64,000 nucleotides of DNA from Tetrahymena thermophila SB210 (GCF_000189635.1 NW_002476418.1:558001-622000), one strand, 5' to 3'. Positions 1 to 14,424 are shown, numbered from the stretch's first letter. Notes: a model not told the origin generated them from the sequence alone. Program-made: numbers and translations.

Positions 1-3000
1 CATTAACTTGCAAATAAAGTTTGATTTTTTAGCAATAGAAAATATCTTAATTACTAAAATTATCCTTAAGAAAATATTTCTAGATCTTTATTTTTTTAAA
101 AACTTTAAATTCATTCAGTAGATACGTGATTTAAGTGACATTTTGAGAAAAGTAAAAATTAAAAATTATTTGACAAAATCTTGTAAAAATATTATTTAAA
201 TTGAGCCTAATTCTTTTAATTTACACTTGATGTTAGTAAAACTTAAATATTACTTTAGAAAAGTTTAATTTATAATAAGATAAAATAAAAAGAAAAATGG
301 TATTTTAAGCTGATGATACAAAACTTATTTATTATTTTTTAATCAACATCTACTTATTTTTATTAATTACATTTTTGAATCAGGATAGTATGTTTGAAAA
401 GATAAATCTAAAATATCTCAAAAACTCAAGAGAATCAAAAATAAGAAATAGTTTATAAAATTTGATTCTCAAAAATACTTCAAAGAATTCAAATATTTAA
501 TCAGCTAGATTATTGATAAAAATAAAATTTTATATCAATTAAATAGTATATTTTATATGAATTAATTCTAAACTTGATGAGAAAATAACTATTTTATTCA
601 GTTTTAGTATATCTTGATCTATTAAAAAAATCAAAAGGAAATTGAAAATATTTTAAATATTTAAAAAATATGATAAATAATATAAGATTAATATTTGTTT
701 GTCATAAAATAATCCATTAAAATTTGACGTTAAAATTGAAAATAGAAAGCTATTTATTTTTCATAATTTTGCCTTTCAGAAACCACAGCTAACAAAATTA
801 TTAGTAAATCCTTTTTTAGAATTTAACTTATAATAAAAAACTATGTAAATAGTACAAAAAAATTTTGTTCCAAAAGATATAAAAATCAAATAAAAGATAA
901 ATTTTATTAAATGATCAAATTAAATAATGTGCTTACTCTTTCAATAATTATCTAAATTAAATTTTATTTTTAATAAATTTTTATCAATATGATAAAAGAA
1001 GATTTTTTAATCGAAATAAAATAATTTTTTATATTCAAATAATTTAAATTAGATGATAATTTTGATATAAATAAAAGTAATTTGTTAGAACATTTAATTT
1101 TTTTATGTAAAAGAAGCTTTTTAAGTTAATAATTAGAATGATTTACGATGACAAATGAAGACCAAGTAATAAACAGAGAATGTATATAATGAATTAAAAT
1201 TATTGAGATTTAATCTAAAATTTAAATAATAAAAAGTTGAGTTGATAACAATTTCATCCAATATAATTGAATTTATTTTCTTAGTAAATAACTAACTAAA
1301 TAAGATTCTCCTTTTGTATCATAAATTTAATTGATAAGATAGCTTGATACTTAGATATATTGTATCCTGTAATTTACCGATAGAACATAAATTAGTGAAG
1401 CACACACTTGTCAATGTATTCAATCTTAATATTAGTGAAAGTATAATTTCAATGTTTGTTTATAAGCTTGGAAGTCAGCTTAGTATTATAGTTAGGATTT
1501 AAGAATGCTTTATAGATAGTTAGATTGGTTGGTTGATAGATAGATAGATTTATAGATTGTTTAGTTGATAGATTGATTTGTTGCTTCATGTCATATACTA
1601 AATTAAAAAATATATAATAATATATTAGAGATGAGTGATTGATAGATTTTTATAATGTCAAATACTATTTTATTATTAAAAAAATTTATTAAATTCTTTC
1701 ACTTATCCTTAACTTTTAAATATTTAATAGCTCTTGTTTGTTTTTTTATTTATTTATTCACATAATTTTTTATTAAAATAAATTAAAAATCTTACACATC
1801 GTCATCACAGCCAGCTAATTTGATATAAAAAAAATAGTTAATATAAAAGTGATTAAATAAATAATAGAATTGTGGATTAAAATAATGTTATGTATAAAGA
1901 AAGATTATAATTTGAGTAGAAAATTCTTGAAAGATATGTATTAAAATTGAATGATTTTTACATTAAAAGGCAATACATATCAAATTAATTAAAAATCCAG
2001 AAAAGAAAAGAAATAAACGAATAGATTTATCATTCTATCTATTAACTAGTTAGTTAATTAATTAAATAAATAAATAATTACCAATGCATTCAAGTTATTC
2101 AAGCATAAAACTATTAGAGAAGAATACAAATTCAGGATTTGCTTTGCTTAAAGTAGATAGCTGAGTTTATTTCATTGACATTTCGAAATTTCTATTAATT
2201 TAATGCAGGAAAATTAATTTTATACAATTGGAAATATCTTTAAAGTTTAAGAGAAATTAAGATGCATGCATCATAAATAAACATATTCAATTATAAATTT
2301 AATGCTTATAATTGCAATCAAAATGTTAAATTTAATAAAAAATGATGTTGTTTCTCACATGTTTAAAGTGCTTATGCTATATTTAGGCATAGAATATGCT
2401 AAGTTAACGCTTTTATTAAAATTTTGGCTCTTTTAAAAGGCTCTACATGAATTTGCTAAGCGGAATATCCCTCTCATTATTCTTACTATATATACTTTTC
2501 TTAGTTTATCTTAAATTATTTTTGACAAATTATTTATTTCTAAGATATTCTCAAAAATACCATTCAATTTATCATCAAATTAAAACTCTCAATTTTCAAA
2601 TTTCATCTTTTTGAAATTCTTTATTTTATAAAGAAAATGCTAATTTGATTTACAAACAATTAATTTTTGCACATAAAATGTTAAAAATAAAATTATTTTT
2701 ATTATAAATTACTCAAATATTTTCTATTATTAACCTATTATTTCCAAATAAACTTAATTTTAAAACTAATAAAGCATTTATTGAACTTAAGAAATTAAAT
2801 TAATAGGTAAAAAATACTAAAATTGAGATTAAAATTTATTTTAGTGTATTTCTTTTTTTTTTAGTAACTAAAAATGTTTAAGACTTAATCGTTTTTAAAT
2901 AAACTTTGAATTAGAATCGATTATATTAATTCTTTAATTACTTTATAAAATTTTTACTTTAAACTATTCTTAAAAAGTTATATTGCAATAAGATAAATAT

Positions 3001-4713
3001 TTATATTAATAAAAATAAATACTAGATAATAGACTTAGCAAATGTTAATAAATAATTAAAAAATATATTATTTTAAAGCTAAATTCTTAACGATTTTTTT
3101 TTGATACAAAAATATGTAAATTTAATATCAATTAAAATTTGCTATTAAATTTATGATAATGACTAATGAGTTTTTATATATATTTTAGAAAATTGTAGTG
3201 ACCACTAAAATCTAACAAAAAAAAAAATTAATTTATTAAATAAGTAAAAAATATTTAATTTATTACTTTAAATTTTGCCTTAAAATTTTTAAAAAGTGTT
3301 ATTTTTCATTCATTTAATTTATCAAGCTTATAGATATAAAAATAATTAATAATTGTAATTAAATTTGTGAATAATTTGTATCATTTTTAAGCTCTTTCTT
3401 TAAACCACATTAAATTAAGTAATAATACTTGACTTAGTAGAAAAAGATTAATTTCTTTATCATTTAAATTTATTATTCTTAACATAAATAAATAAAAATG
3501 TTTCATAAGTTGATATATTTATTATTTCATTTATTGATTGGTTATCTTTAATAGTTCTTATGAAGGAAAAAAAATGAATCCATCATAAAATGAGTTCAAA
3601 TTAAAATAAGAAAATATAAGTTTTCTCTTTAATTTAATTGAAAATATTATGAAGGTAGAATAAATATTTATAAAAAACTATTTTTTTATTTTCAAATCTA
3701 TTTGAATATAAAATCAATTGAGATCAAATCTTAAGGAAATGTTATTAAAATTTAGTAATTAATTGAATATATATCAGATATTTCAAAATAAAATATTATT
3801 TGAAATAATATATTCGTTTTTTTTATTATTTTATCCCAAAATGTCTAAAAAATATATCTCAGAGAATGCTTTTTCAGTAAAAATAAAATCTAAAACGAAA
3901 AAAAGAATCAATTAAATTAATTTTAAAATATTTTATAATCAAATAAAAAATATTTCAGAAGGAAACTTCATTTTTATATTAAAGATAAATTAAAGACTCT
4001 ATTGACCATTATTCACATAAATAACTATGAAAATTATAATATGATTGAATTGAATAGAATTCAATTATAAAGAATATTTTTTTCAGTAGATTCAGAATTT
4101 AATAGACTTCTGATCTTATCTCTATTTATTTTGATATAGACTTAATAAAAAATAATAGTAAGCTTTTTAATGGTGAAATTAATATAGTAAACTAAATACC
4201 AATTTTTCTGAAAGCTTAATAAAATAATTAATTTAACATTTTAAAGATATTTGAATATTTAAAAGGAAAGTAGAAATGATTATTTTTATAAATTTAAAAC
4301 TGTTATGTTATTAATTAATTGAAAGATAAAAAGGGTTTTGCAAAAAAAAAGATAGATATAAAGAAATTAATTTACAACAATTATATATAATTATTATTAT
4401 ATGAAATAAAATAATCATTTGGAATAAATAAAAATTTTTTGTAATTTTAATTTATTTGATTTTTATATTAGAGATTGTTAATTGCATAAAAAAATAAATG
4501 CATTCATTCATTTAATCATTAATTTTTTAATTAATTAAGTGAGAGTTTATTAATATTTTGATGTATTGATAGATAGATAGATGCAAATTCTTTGAGTTTT
4601 GGAGTTTGATTTTTATTAGATTTTACTTGATTTTGAATATAATTTAATTGCAAATAAATACATTAATTAGAAAAAATAAATTACAAAAAGAAAAAGTACA
4701 AAATTTCATAAAA
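1..4713. other. AT-rich gene-poor stretch
   Basis: I see no gene I can support here. The sequence is dominated by A/T runs and short simple repeats. Weak open stretches under the ciliate code exist (for example near 390-558, 2342-2611, and 3573-4190), but they have low-complexity composition, no recognisable motif and no convincing intron or exon pattern. No telomeric repeat is present. The last part must include the upstream region of the MYCBP-like gene. Confidence 0.6.
1505..1580. repeat. GATA/GATT-type simple repeat
   Basis: An imperfect tetranucleotide array of gata, gatt and ggtt units, in non-coding DNA. A shorter GATA run recurs near 4566-4582. Confidence 0.7.
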
Positions 4714-5268
4714 ATGAGCTTCTAGGTAAAATAAATGATTTGATTTTTTAAATAGCAATTTCATAATTACAAAAAAAATAAAGACCACTGACTCTAAAAA
4801 GGAAGAATTCAGAAAATATTTAGAAAAGGCTGGCGTTGTTGACCAATTAACTAGAGTTTTAGTAGGATTATACGAAGAGCCCAATAAGCCTAATAATGCA
4901 GTTGAGTAAGATTTGAAAAATTTAAATTTAAAATGGAACTATTTCAGTTTACAATAAACTTCATTTTTAATCTACTTTTATGCAAATGGTGAAAATGGTT
5001 ATTAATTTAATTATTTAACAAAAAGTTACATCAAGAAATATTTAGGTTCTCCAACCGACATAGATGTTGAAAGATTGTAAGTTGAATATGAAAAGCTTAA
5101 AGACGAAAATTTAAGATTAAAAAAGACAGTAGAAGAACTCAAAAAAGAAGTAAACATTTTTCAATTTCAGTTTTAAATAAGCTACAAGCAGTGCTTTTTC
5201 TAAAACTTTATTCTAATTTCATTTTTATATTAAAAAAGCTTGAATAATTGAAGCCTGAAGACAATTGA
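4714..5268 (+). CDS. MYCBP: MYCBP (AMY-1) homologue
   Basis: This is a small coiled-coil adaptor of the c-Myc-binding protein family. In animals it binds MYC and AKAPs and is also found in cilia and sperm; its role in a ciliate is inferred only. The model has four exons: 4714-4725, 4784-4905, 5026-5149 and 5239-5268, giving 95 residues (human about 103). After splicing, residues 5-60 follow the family closely, with EEFRKYLEKAGVVDQLTRVL, then LYEEPNKPNNAVDYIKKYLG, which only appears once the second intron is removed. The C-terminal third is a charged heptad-like helix ending KKELEQLKPEDN. The start ATG sits before a 12-nt first exon, and the family alignment begins immediately after the first intron. 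Introns are GT-AG and AT-rich, and exon phases agree throughout. The family call is firm; the tiny first exon is the least certain part. Confidence 0.9.
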
Positions 5269-5940
5269 GAAGCATTCGAATAGTATAAATTACAGCATCA
5301 AAATAAAAATATATAACTTATAGCAAGGATCATTAACTTTAAAACTACACATCAAGCAACAAAGCAACCAATCAATAAATCCAATGCAATAGCTATGTCT
5401 ATAAGAAACTCTCTTAAAAATGCATTTATATTGCACAAAGCTAATTAAATAAATAAGCAGAGTTCAGTATAAATGTTGTTAATTAGTTAGTTAGTTTGTT
5501 ATTAAGAATTAGATTAATAAAAATTTCAAAATATATTAAATGAGTATTTTTTTGTTTCATCAAAAGCCTTGTATGTATCTGCTATGACCTTGTTATAATT
5601 ATTTTAATTGCTTCTATCTTTAACCAAATTTCAAATTTTTTTCAATATTTTAATAAAAACACTAAGTTGAGAAAATATTTCAAGTCTGTCTTTAAAAATT
5701 TTCAAAATATTTAAAGTTTTTTCAAATTTATTTGGATTGAATGATGGATAATTTTTAAGATTCAATTCACCATATTTGTTAATATGCAAATAAATTATTA
5801 AAATTAAATTAAATATTTTTCTTCCATATCGAATAGTTTTTTAATGAAGTTTATACAGCAAGCATATAAACATAAACGAAATACATTTTCGTTTGTTAAT
5901 TAATTTATTTAAAATCTATGAAATAAATTTTTAATCAAAT
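5269..5940. other. intergenic, probable 3' and 5' flanks
   Basis: This spacer lies between two plus-strand genes. An open stretch without TGA runs from 5395 to about 5660, but it has no recognisable motif and becomes AT-only towards its end. I do not call it a gene. Confidence 0.5.
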
Positions 5941-6851
5941 ATGGTAGGTAATTAATTGGGCTGAATTTTGCTAATTAAGTATTTTAAGATTATCTAAATA
6001 AATCCTTGTATATATGTCTAAATAAAAGAAACAGTATAAAAGTAGTCACAATTAAATATTACTATAATTTAAATCTTTAATTAACCATATTAATTAAAAT
6101 TGCAATTTTAGAAAAAGTCTAGAAGAAAAAGGAAAGGAAAAGTAAAAAGAATTTTAGATTTAAAAAAATTGTTGCAATCTTTTTTCATAGAATAGCAGCA
6201 AGTTTAAAGAATCACTTTGGCATTAATTTATAGAAATTAGGGGAATAGTCAACATAAAAATCACATTATTTTATTATATAAATGATACTAGTGTTTCTTG
6301 CTATTTATATTATTCATGCATTGCTATTGATATTGCTAATATAGTACTTTTTAACTGATGCGATTATGTATTTATGCACTATGCTTTTCTACTCTACAGA
6401 GTTTTTGATTTAATTAATTTTACAGCTTTAGTAATGGATTGCCGGGGATCATATTATCCTCTAGCATTTACTCATATTTCCTAAAGATTATTTAAATTGG
6501 TATCTATCACCAGTCGATTTCATTAAGAGCAATTTTATAGGAAAGTATATCATAAAATTAGAGCATACGTACATCATGGTTACTCTTATTTTAGTCATAT
6601 GCTTCCTTATCGATAATATTAGATCCTATAGAAAGTTATGCGAATTAGCAAAACATTTGGAGGATTTTGAATAAAGTTGTCCTATTTGTCTCGAAGATCT
6701 AATTACCCCAAATGAAGAGGCTGAAAGAATTAAGTGTGGTCACTTCTTTCACAACTCATGTCTAAGTAAATGGTTTATGAGACAAGAAGAATTTACTGTG
6801 AACCAAAATTACACCTACACTTGCCCTTGCTGTAGACATCCGCTTTCATGA
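5941..6851 (+). CDS. membrane-anchored RING-H2 protein
   Basis: A likely E3 ubiquitin ligase in a membrane. The C terminus carries a RING-H2 finger starting at 6680: C-x2-C in CPICLED, then CGHFFHNSC (C-x-H-x2-H-x2-C), then CPCC before the TGA at 6849. Upstream lie long hydrophobic segments: roughly two starting at the ATG at 6282 (MILVFLAIYIIHALLLILL and a second span) and one just before the RING (IMVTLILVICFLI). The uninterrupted exon runs from 6112 to 6851. I place the start at 5941 because a 7-nt exon there, joined at a GTAATT donor to the TTTTAG acceptor at 6111, continues in frame through a lysine-rich leader to give 248 residues. A simple start at 6282 would give 189 residues and keeps all domains. 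The RING call is firm; the N terminus is not. Confidence 0.85.
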
Positions 6852-7917
6852 GAGACGTCTATTACTAATTAATAATTTTTTGCAAATAATATATACTAAT
6901 AAATTTACTATCAATCTAAATAACTAACTAACCAACCAACTAAGTACGTAAATATATAGCTAATATATAATTAGAGGACTATGATATATAAATATGCTTT
7001 TAAAATAGCTTTAGTTGCTTATTTTCAATCTCTCCATTATAAACTATAATCAACTTCTTTGTAAATCAAATGAAGAAACAAGCAAACAAACAAAAAATAA
7101 TTGTACTCAATTTAATTTAAAAAAAGAATGAATAAATAAATAAAACAGCTTAAAAATGTCTATTGATAATATTTATCTTATCAATTATTAATTAATAAAG
7201 AACAAATAATTTAAAGATTTCCTTCTTAAATTAGTATGAAAAAATGTTTAAAACAAATCAAAAAAAAACAATCAAACATAAAAAATAAAAATATTTTGTA
7301 TAATTAATTTATAAGTTATGCTCATTTTTTAATTTTTATTTGTTTTTTTAACAAATAATTAAAAAATTAAAATTACTTTTATAAAATTTTAATAGTATCT
7401 TGGTTAAATCTCTTAAATGTTAATGTTCATTTATTTCTGTAAAATAATTTACTCAATAAAAATCACTCTACTTATGTTAATATCAAAAATATAGCAAGCA
7501 AAATCTGTTTTTTGTAACTAAAATGTTTGGTTTTAAATAAATAAATTATTTTGAATTTGCTTTAGAAGAATAAACAAACTATCTAAGCTTTTGCGATATT
7601 TCTAAAAAATTTAGTTAAAATATAATTGTATTCAATAAAATTAATTATTTTGTTTACTAATATTATAAGCTATTAAAAAGTTTTTGAATTTTAAACTAAA
7701 CAAATTTTAGTTTCCTTTTTATTATATTTTGAAATATTTGCTCTAAAATTAATTTAAAAATTTTAAATTTAATTAATTTGGTTTCATGAAAGTTTCAATT
7801 TACTTAAAATAAACCTAAATAGATTAGTTAAACATTTAGTGAGTAATTTTTTACAAATATTTATTATTTTTGAAGAATTAAGATTTATTTATTTAATTTT
7901 GTTTTAAATAAGTTATT
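6852..7917. other. intergenic between converging genes
   Basis: About 1.07 kb of AT-rich DNA between the 3' ends of the RING gene (+) and the leishmanolysin gene (-). I see only homopolymer runs and no open frame worth calling. Confidence 0.6.
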
Positions 7918-10900
7918 TCATTATTTTATGGTAATACTTTCTCTTGATGATTATTTTGGAGAGATAAATTTTGATGAGTTATTATAAATAAGTGTTGGAC
8001 TTTTTATTTAATCTGTATTGTCTTAATGAATTATATGTTGAATAGTTTCATCCTTTTTATCATTACTAATGATATTCAGTTCTTCAATTGGTTTTAAGTC
8101 TTTTTTAACTTTTACTATTGAATTTCTATACAGACACTTCATTAGCTGTAAATAGAATAGCTTTACTAATATGAAAACTGAATAAACAAAAAATAATATA
8201 AAGACACTTATTGTTGTAGAGAGGATCAATAGCGACATAAGCTTTTAAAGGAATTCATTATCTGAGTACGATACCATAATTATGTACATAATGTGCAATA
8301 TTGAGATAATTGAATCTATTATACACATTGAGAGCATCTGTTATGGATATTTAAGAGGTTTTGCTACAAGCAAGTAAATGCAGTAAACCACATAGCTAAA
8401 AAGTTGCAAACTCAGTTATGCTATCGGATTTTCTGTAATTACAACACAAGAAATCGAAATGATTAATTTACGTAAAACAGTTATTTAAACAAAGTGACGA
8501 GTCATTACGTTATCTTACTTAACGTATTTATAAATTAAATATAATCTTAATTTATAATAAGGAATTTGATTATTCTGTATAGATTAAGTTTTAAACTTTG
8601 AAAACACTGACTTTTCTTCTGATGTTTCATTGTAAGATGATTAATTTTTTGCCAAATCTAATTGAGATGGTCTTTGATAAACTATTTTTTAATTTGAGAA
8701 ATCAGCCCTAGAAGGTGCTCCATAGCTAGACGAATTGTGATTCTAATCCGTTTTACCTTTCTTGTAAGAAGATTGTTCGTTCCTAATAGATTTGTTATTT
8801 TCTACATCTGAATAATATTTTTTAGCAGATTTCACTTTGATGTTTCGTTGAAGCTAGTAAGTTAAATAGAGCGACATTACAAAAATATAAACTATTGAAG
8901 CCAATGCAAAAGATAAGTTAATGATGTTTTATGTTGTATCATACTAAGGAGATTTCAATTGCAAAAAAACCAACAAGCTATATTCCTGGCTACTAAGTAA
9001 AAATATGACAACAGGAGCAGAAATACAAAAAATTCTTCTTGCCTTTGAAAGAAAGTTACTGTATCGCTTAATCTTAACCAAAGAAAAAATTCCAGCTAAA
9101 AGCCAAATTATAAAATTTACTACCACAATCAAAAATGAATTTTCTAAGAAAGATGTGCTTTTATCATTCAGCTAGAATTTAACACTATTATCATCTGGAG
9201 AGCTTTGGCTTGGCTAGACTTCCTAAGGACTATCAAGTAGCCTCTTATTACTCTCATTATCCGAGCCAAATATATTATTAAATATTTTTACTTTTGAGAG
9301 ATTTATTAATGAAACTGAATTTAAAACGCTATCCAATCCCATAGCTGGTTTGTAATTAACGTAAGATAAATAGCTAACACTCTAGCAAAATTCCATCATC
9401 ATAATAAAAGGGATAGGATTTGAATTTATTACAGCTAAATTTTTAAAAAAAAAATATTTTTAATCACAAACAAGAATTCAATTTGAAATATAATAAAAAT
9501 ATTAATGAATGTTGGAAAAAAATATTAATTATTAACCACCCTGTTAATCTTATAAAATTAGTTAACCAATGGAAAATATTTGAAATTTTTTATTAGATAG
9601 GGTCTTAACAAATACTAAAATAATGTTTTTCAAAACATCGAATTTTTGTTAATATTTAAGAAATGATTGGTATAAATTTTTAAAGATTTAAACCCTTTTT
9701 TATGTTTAGAAAGATATTTAAAATATATAATTTGACTTACATGCAATAGATATTATTGATGTAGAGACTGAGAAAGAAAGTTAAGAAGTTTTAGCAACTA
9801 TTTCTTGCACATTACTAAACTCGCACTTTTCACCTCCGTTGTCTGTGGTTTCTTTAGGGCAATCACAAATTCCTGTTTAATATTCAGTATTTAAAATTTT
9901 TAACTCTCTGTTGGAAGAGCAAGCCATGCATCCTTGATAAGATGTATTGGTGCAAGATTTGCATGTTAAATGGCATTTTATTGTATTAGTGCAATTATTG
10001 TTACTGTCTAAAGTATATCCTTACACGCATGAATTACAAATTTAATTTGAAGAGCAAGATAAACACCCCATAGGACATTAAAGACACTCCTAATTTTACT
10101 CAGAAAAATAATATCCCTATTAACATTAAATACATGAATGATTTGATGTCAAATCGTATGATGGAAAACATAGCTCACATGCTTAAGGGTTATTAGGCAA
10201 GAAGCATGTTTTACACGTAGAATCGCATTTAACACATTCTCCTAAACTATTTAATTAAAAGCCATCTTAACATTCCAAACATTATAATTATGAGCTACTT
10301 TATAAGATATCACATTTCAAGCAATTAATAGAGCATTGTATACATTACCCTTTTACTGGTACTTAAGAGTTTTATTTAAAATAAAATCCTGTTTAGCATG
10401 TTAAGCAACTATTTTTATCATTTAGCTGCAAACATGTTAAACATGACTAATCACACTCAGAAACACATTGATTATTTTATAATTAATAATTTTAAATGCA
10501 TGAAGTACATTTTGTACTTGAATCTACACAATTCTGGCAAGGAGATTAACATTCTAAGCATTTTGATCCTTATAGAAAATATTTATCAGAACAAGAACTG
10601 CATGCATTGCTATTATTAGGCTGTGTACAAGTCTAACAAGATTGATGACAAATCATTTAGCACTAATTACCTATTAAATTATACCCTGCATCACAGTTAA
10701 GACACTATCCGAATTATTAGCAAGAAATACAAGGATAAATGCATTTAGTGCAAGTATAAGGAGGTGCTGTTTATTATGAAAAATAATTTGCTGAACATTA
10801 AACGCATTAAGTTGGGTCGTTTGGAGCTAAACATTTTTAACATGCTTAATCACAAATCAATTCACAAACATTTGTTTAAGAATTTAATTAATAATTTGGA

Positions 10901-13900
10901 ATGCATGAAATACACTGGGATTATGAATTACTACATTCTAAGCATGGAGACTAACATTTTTAGCAGGAGGAGTCTTGAGTGTTTAAGAAATATCCAGGGT
11001 TGCAAGATGTACAAGAATTAGGAGAATTAGCTTATAAACAAGTAAGACACGAGCTATCACAAGTAGTGACACAATTAGAGCCAAATCGAATAAAACCTGT
11101 ATATTAAAATAATATTTTGATCATATAATTTTATAATCTTGATGAATAAATAAATTAATAACCTTATGAGCAATTTATACAAGATGTAGGTGATTAAGGT
11201 TAAGTGCAAGTTTTACAAGATTTATCGCAAGTGGAAATGCATGTTTTGTATTTCTAACTGTAAGTATAAAATACATTTGGAGTGTTTGAACATAAGGTAC
11301 ATTAACTTTTAGTGCTCTAACACTCTAGACATTAAGGACTGCATTATTAGCAAGTATTATTTTGATCTAAATAGAATCCTTTAAAGCATTTAAGACAATT
11401 ATTTGCTTCTAATCCAAAGCAAGTTGCACAACTTGAATCACATTTTCTATCAGTACAAGTAGATGCACCAGCATTATATATATAGGGAAAGTTACAATTT
11501 TAGCATTCCTATTAAGAAGGACCAGTACAAGCAGAACAAAACGGATGACAAATTTAGCACTTTTAGGTAACTGCATCAGCATAAAATCCTTAAGGACATC
11601 CAACATTACAAGTCTAAATATAATATTAATTAAAATTTATTTATTTTTTTGTTTTTTTATTAAAATATGTTGGGTATTTAAGTAAATAATTTTATCAAAA
11701 TAATGATAGTTATTATTTTTAAAGATTTATATAAGTATATTAAGTGATTTTGTAAATTCTTTAAAAATTTACTTGCTAAGAACTATGCTTTTGGCTGTAT
11801 TTTCATTTCATTTTAAAAAAAAGATTGTAAGTAAAATAAAAAATGATTAAGATTGTAAAAAATTTAATTAACTAATCTCACTCATAATTTTTATTACTTT
11901 TATTCTAAAATTCTGATAAAAGAAATATTTTTAAAAATTATTTGCATCTTAATAAAGAGCAAATTATATTGAATTCCATTAAATAATGAAATCAAAATAT
12001 TTATAAATTAATAAAAAATAAATACGCGCTTGCTGCTTATGTTTTTTGAATGTATTTTTTATAATAATTTCAGTTTATTTTTTTTGAATCATCTACAGTA
12101 AATTCTCAATAGTTAAGGTGGATTTAATTAAGATATAAAATTCAAATTTTTAGAAAAATAAATATTTTAAGCATAGTTTTTGTAATGATTATTAATTTTT
12201 TTTGAATCCACGCGCTATTTAAAATCTAAATAAATAATCATTAATTATAGTTATTATTATTTATAATTTTATTATAAATTTAAAGAAAAAATATATGGAA
12301 TTCAAAAATAAAAAGCAAAGTAAAATAAATAACTCATAAATTTTATTTAAAAAAGTTTTTTAATTTAAAAATAGTTTATTTATGTATTTGCTTGTTTGTT
12401 TTAGTTTAAAATGCTTTAGCTATAATAAAGTAAACTTATTTTAAGGATTTATCAATAAATTGCTTTATAAAGAATACCAATACTGTATTTTAGTGTGGGA
12501 GTAATGAAATAATTAATCAAAATATTACATTATTAGGATTTTAGTATTTTCCAGATCCACACTTTTAAACACATTAGTTGTTATCAAGGACATAATTTTA
12601 TGGACATATAGCAGAGCAATCTGCTCCTACAAAACCATTCTAGCAGAAGCAAATACCCTATTTATTAAATATAAATTTCAATTTTGAGTTAATTTTTTAA
12701 TAAAATCTCAACCTTATTGCAAAATCCATTATTACTGCAATTTCTAAGACAAGTTTCTATTATAAATGTACTACAGAATATTTTAAAATTTGAAGGACAA
12801 GTAAGTTATCCAGAAGTTCCCATTCCATTTTTCGAAAGTTAAATGACTTCGTTTGCATATGTGCAAGTGACTGTTTCAGTTCCCCATATCGTGACTTAAA
12901 TTGTTGAGAATGAAGCATCACATGTAGATTTAAAGCATTTTACGTTTGTCGTAATAGAACCTCCTTATGTTTAGTAGGCATTTGACTTAAAGCATCTGGA
13001 GTTGACTCCAGTATTCATTCTATTAATCTAATCAGGTGGTGTTTAACTTGAATTTTAACACAAATTAACAATTTCGATTTAAGGCATGTTGCATTATGAG
13101 TTTGTTGGAATTGAAGGAGTTGAAAACCCTTATTAGAAAAAATCACAGGCTTAGTCAGCACCCTTATTGAATTCCAAAAAATTTTAAGCTGTTGACCTAC
13201 AACTTTTCCAAATGAATTCGCAAGTTTCAGATTTTCCCCACCAATTTTCTGACACATTAAGCATATTTTCATTAATTGTATCATAGAATCCTGTATCTCT
13301 TAATAGAAATACTGTCATTTAAGTCAATTAAGATAATAGGTATAAAAAAGTATTTTCAGTCATTAAGTCATTTCCAACCAAATCAAATTCAAAATGAGAA
13401 ACTTAATTATTTACAATTGGTTAATTTTCTAATATCATACCCTCTGAGTTAGAGCAGTCATAATAATTGTTAACAAAATATTTTAAGTTGAAAGATTAAA
13501 TAATATGAGAGTTAATATTTCCAAAAGAATATGTAGATAAAAGTTAGCTAATATTATTCCCATAAGGAAGTTTACTTTTATTGTCAATCCAAAATGGAAA
13601 AAGTGTATGAGAAAATCCTAAGACATGAATGAATTAATGAATTAAGCTTTTAAAAATATTTGTTGTAACATACTCTGACGGGTAATAAAATTTTATCACT
13701 GAATAATTGACCTAAAAGACTGCAGCGACCGGATTAGGATCTACTTCACACCACCCTATTTATTAAATAGATTGTTTGTTTTTTTTTAAATATTTAAGTT
13801 TAAAATTAATAAATTATTTTATAGAATTTGTATGAATGAATATTTATTTGTTTATCTAAAATAATAAATTAATGCTCAAAGTTAATATTAAGTAGTACTA

Positions 13901-14424
13901 TCTAAATAACAATTGTAAATGTAAAATAACTAAATTTTAAAGTTACAAGCTTATACTGGAGAAGCATTAGGGAAATTAGAGTCTATATAAGTTATGAATA
14001 AATGAAAGTCAGAGTTCTGAATACCATTAGTTATAAAAGAAGAAGGATATGTGTAGTTATTACAGCCTAATCTCTGAGAAGCATTTTTTATTGGGGAAGA
14101 TCTAGGGACAACCTTTATGAAATATTACATGTAGAGTACTAAATTTTCTAACTAAGCTTGAATGAAAGAGCTAGGAATAGATTAATATTAATCAGGAATT
14201 AAACTAAAATCATAAGTAACCCTAATTGGCTATGCGTTAACACTTTAAAACTATTGATTTGGGTAATTATTACTATATTATGCAAAGAAATTTTATGGTA
14301 ATATGGTGGAATAATCAATTGTATCGTGAGAACATTAGTGTGAGCTAATATTGGAAACACAAAATACGCAGGAATAGAGTAAGATTACAAAGAATTTAAG
14401 CTTTACTAAGTTAACAAAAGACAT
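7918..14424 (-). CDS. leishmanolysin-like (M8), Cys-rich membrane protein
   Basis: A large cell-surface protein of about 1657 residues. Minus-strand exons are 14424-13947, 13755-12713, 12657-12529, 11613-11163, 11096-9741 and 9434-7918; all phases agree. A hydrophobic signal peptide starts the protein. Residues 20-480 match peptidase family M8: the HxxxH site is at 199-203, a third His lies in VSHFEFDL and the Met-turn in GNDLMTEN. The site reads HQFIH, so the catalytic Glu is Gln (see findings). An EGF-like module (NCSNNGFCNK...GICFC) follows, then about 600 residues of furin/VSP-like CxxC repeats over exons 4-5 ending in CDCPKETTDNGGEKCEFS. Exon 6 encodes a linker and a multi-span membrane domain of about seven segments. 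The 915-bp intron 3 is unusually long: an in-frame TGA lies just past its donor, so a two-gene reading (break near 12517) is possible, but the reading frame and cysteine pattern rejoin cleanly. Confidence 0.8.

Noticed and set aside
3545-4190. Possible decayed gene in the first 5 kb
   Set aside because: Several open stretches but interrupted, AT-only composition and no motif; chance openness is expected when TGA is the only stop.
10398-11021. Plus-strand frames over the cysteine-rich exon
   Set aside because: Antisense shadows of the CxxC repeats; no independent motif.
13015-13284. Long standard-code frame on the minus strand starting MIQLMKICLMCQ
   Set aside because: Shadow of exon 2 of the M8 gene in another frame; the true frame carries the M8 and cysteine pattern.
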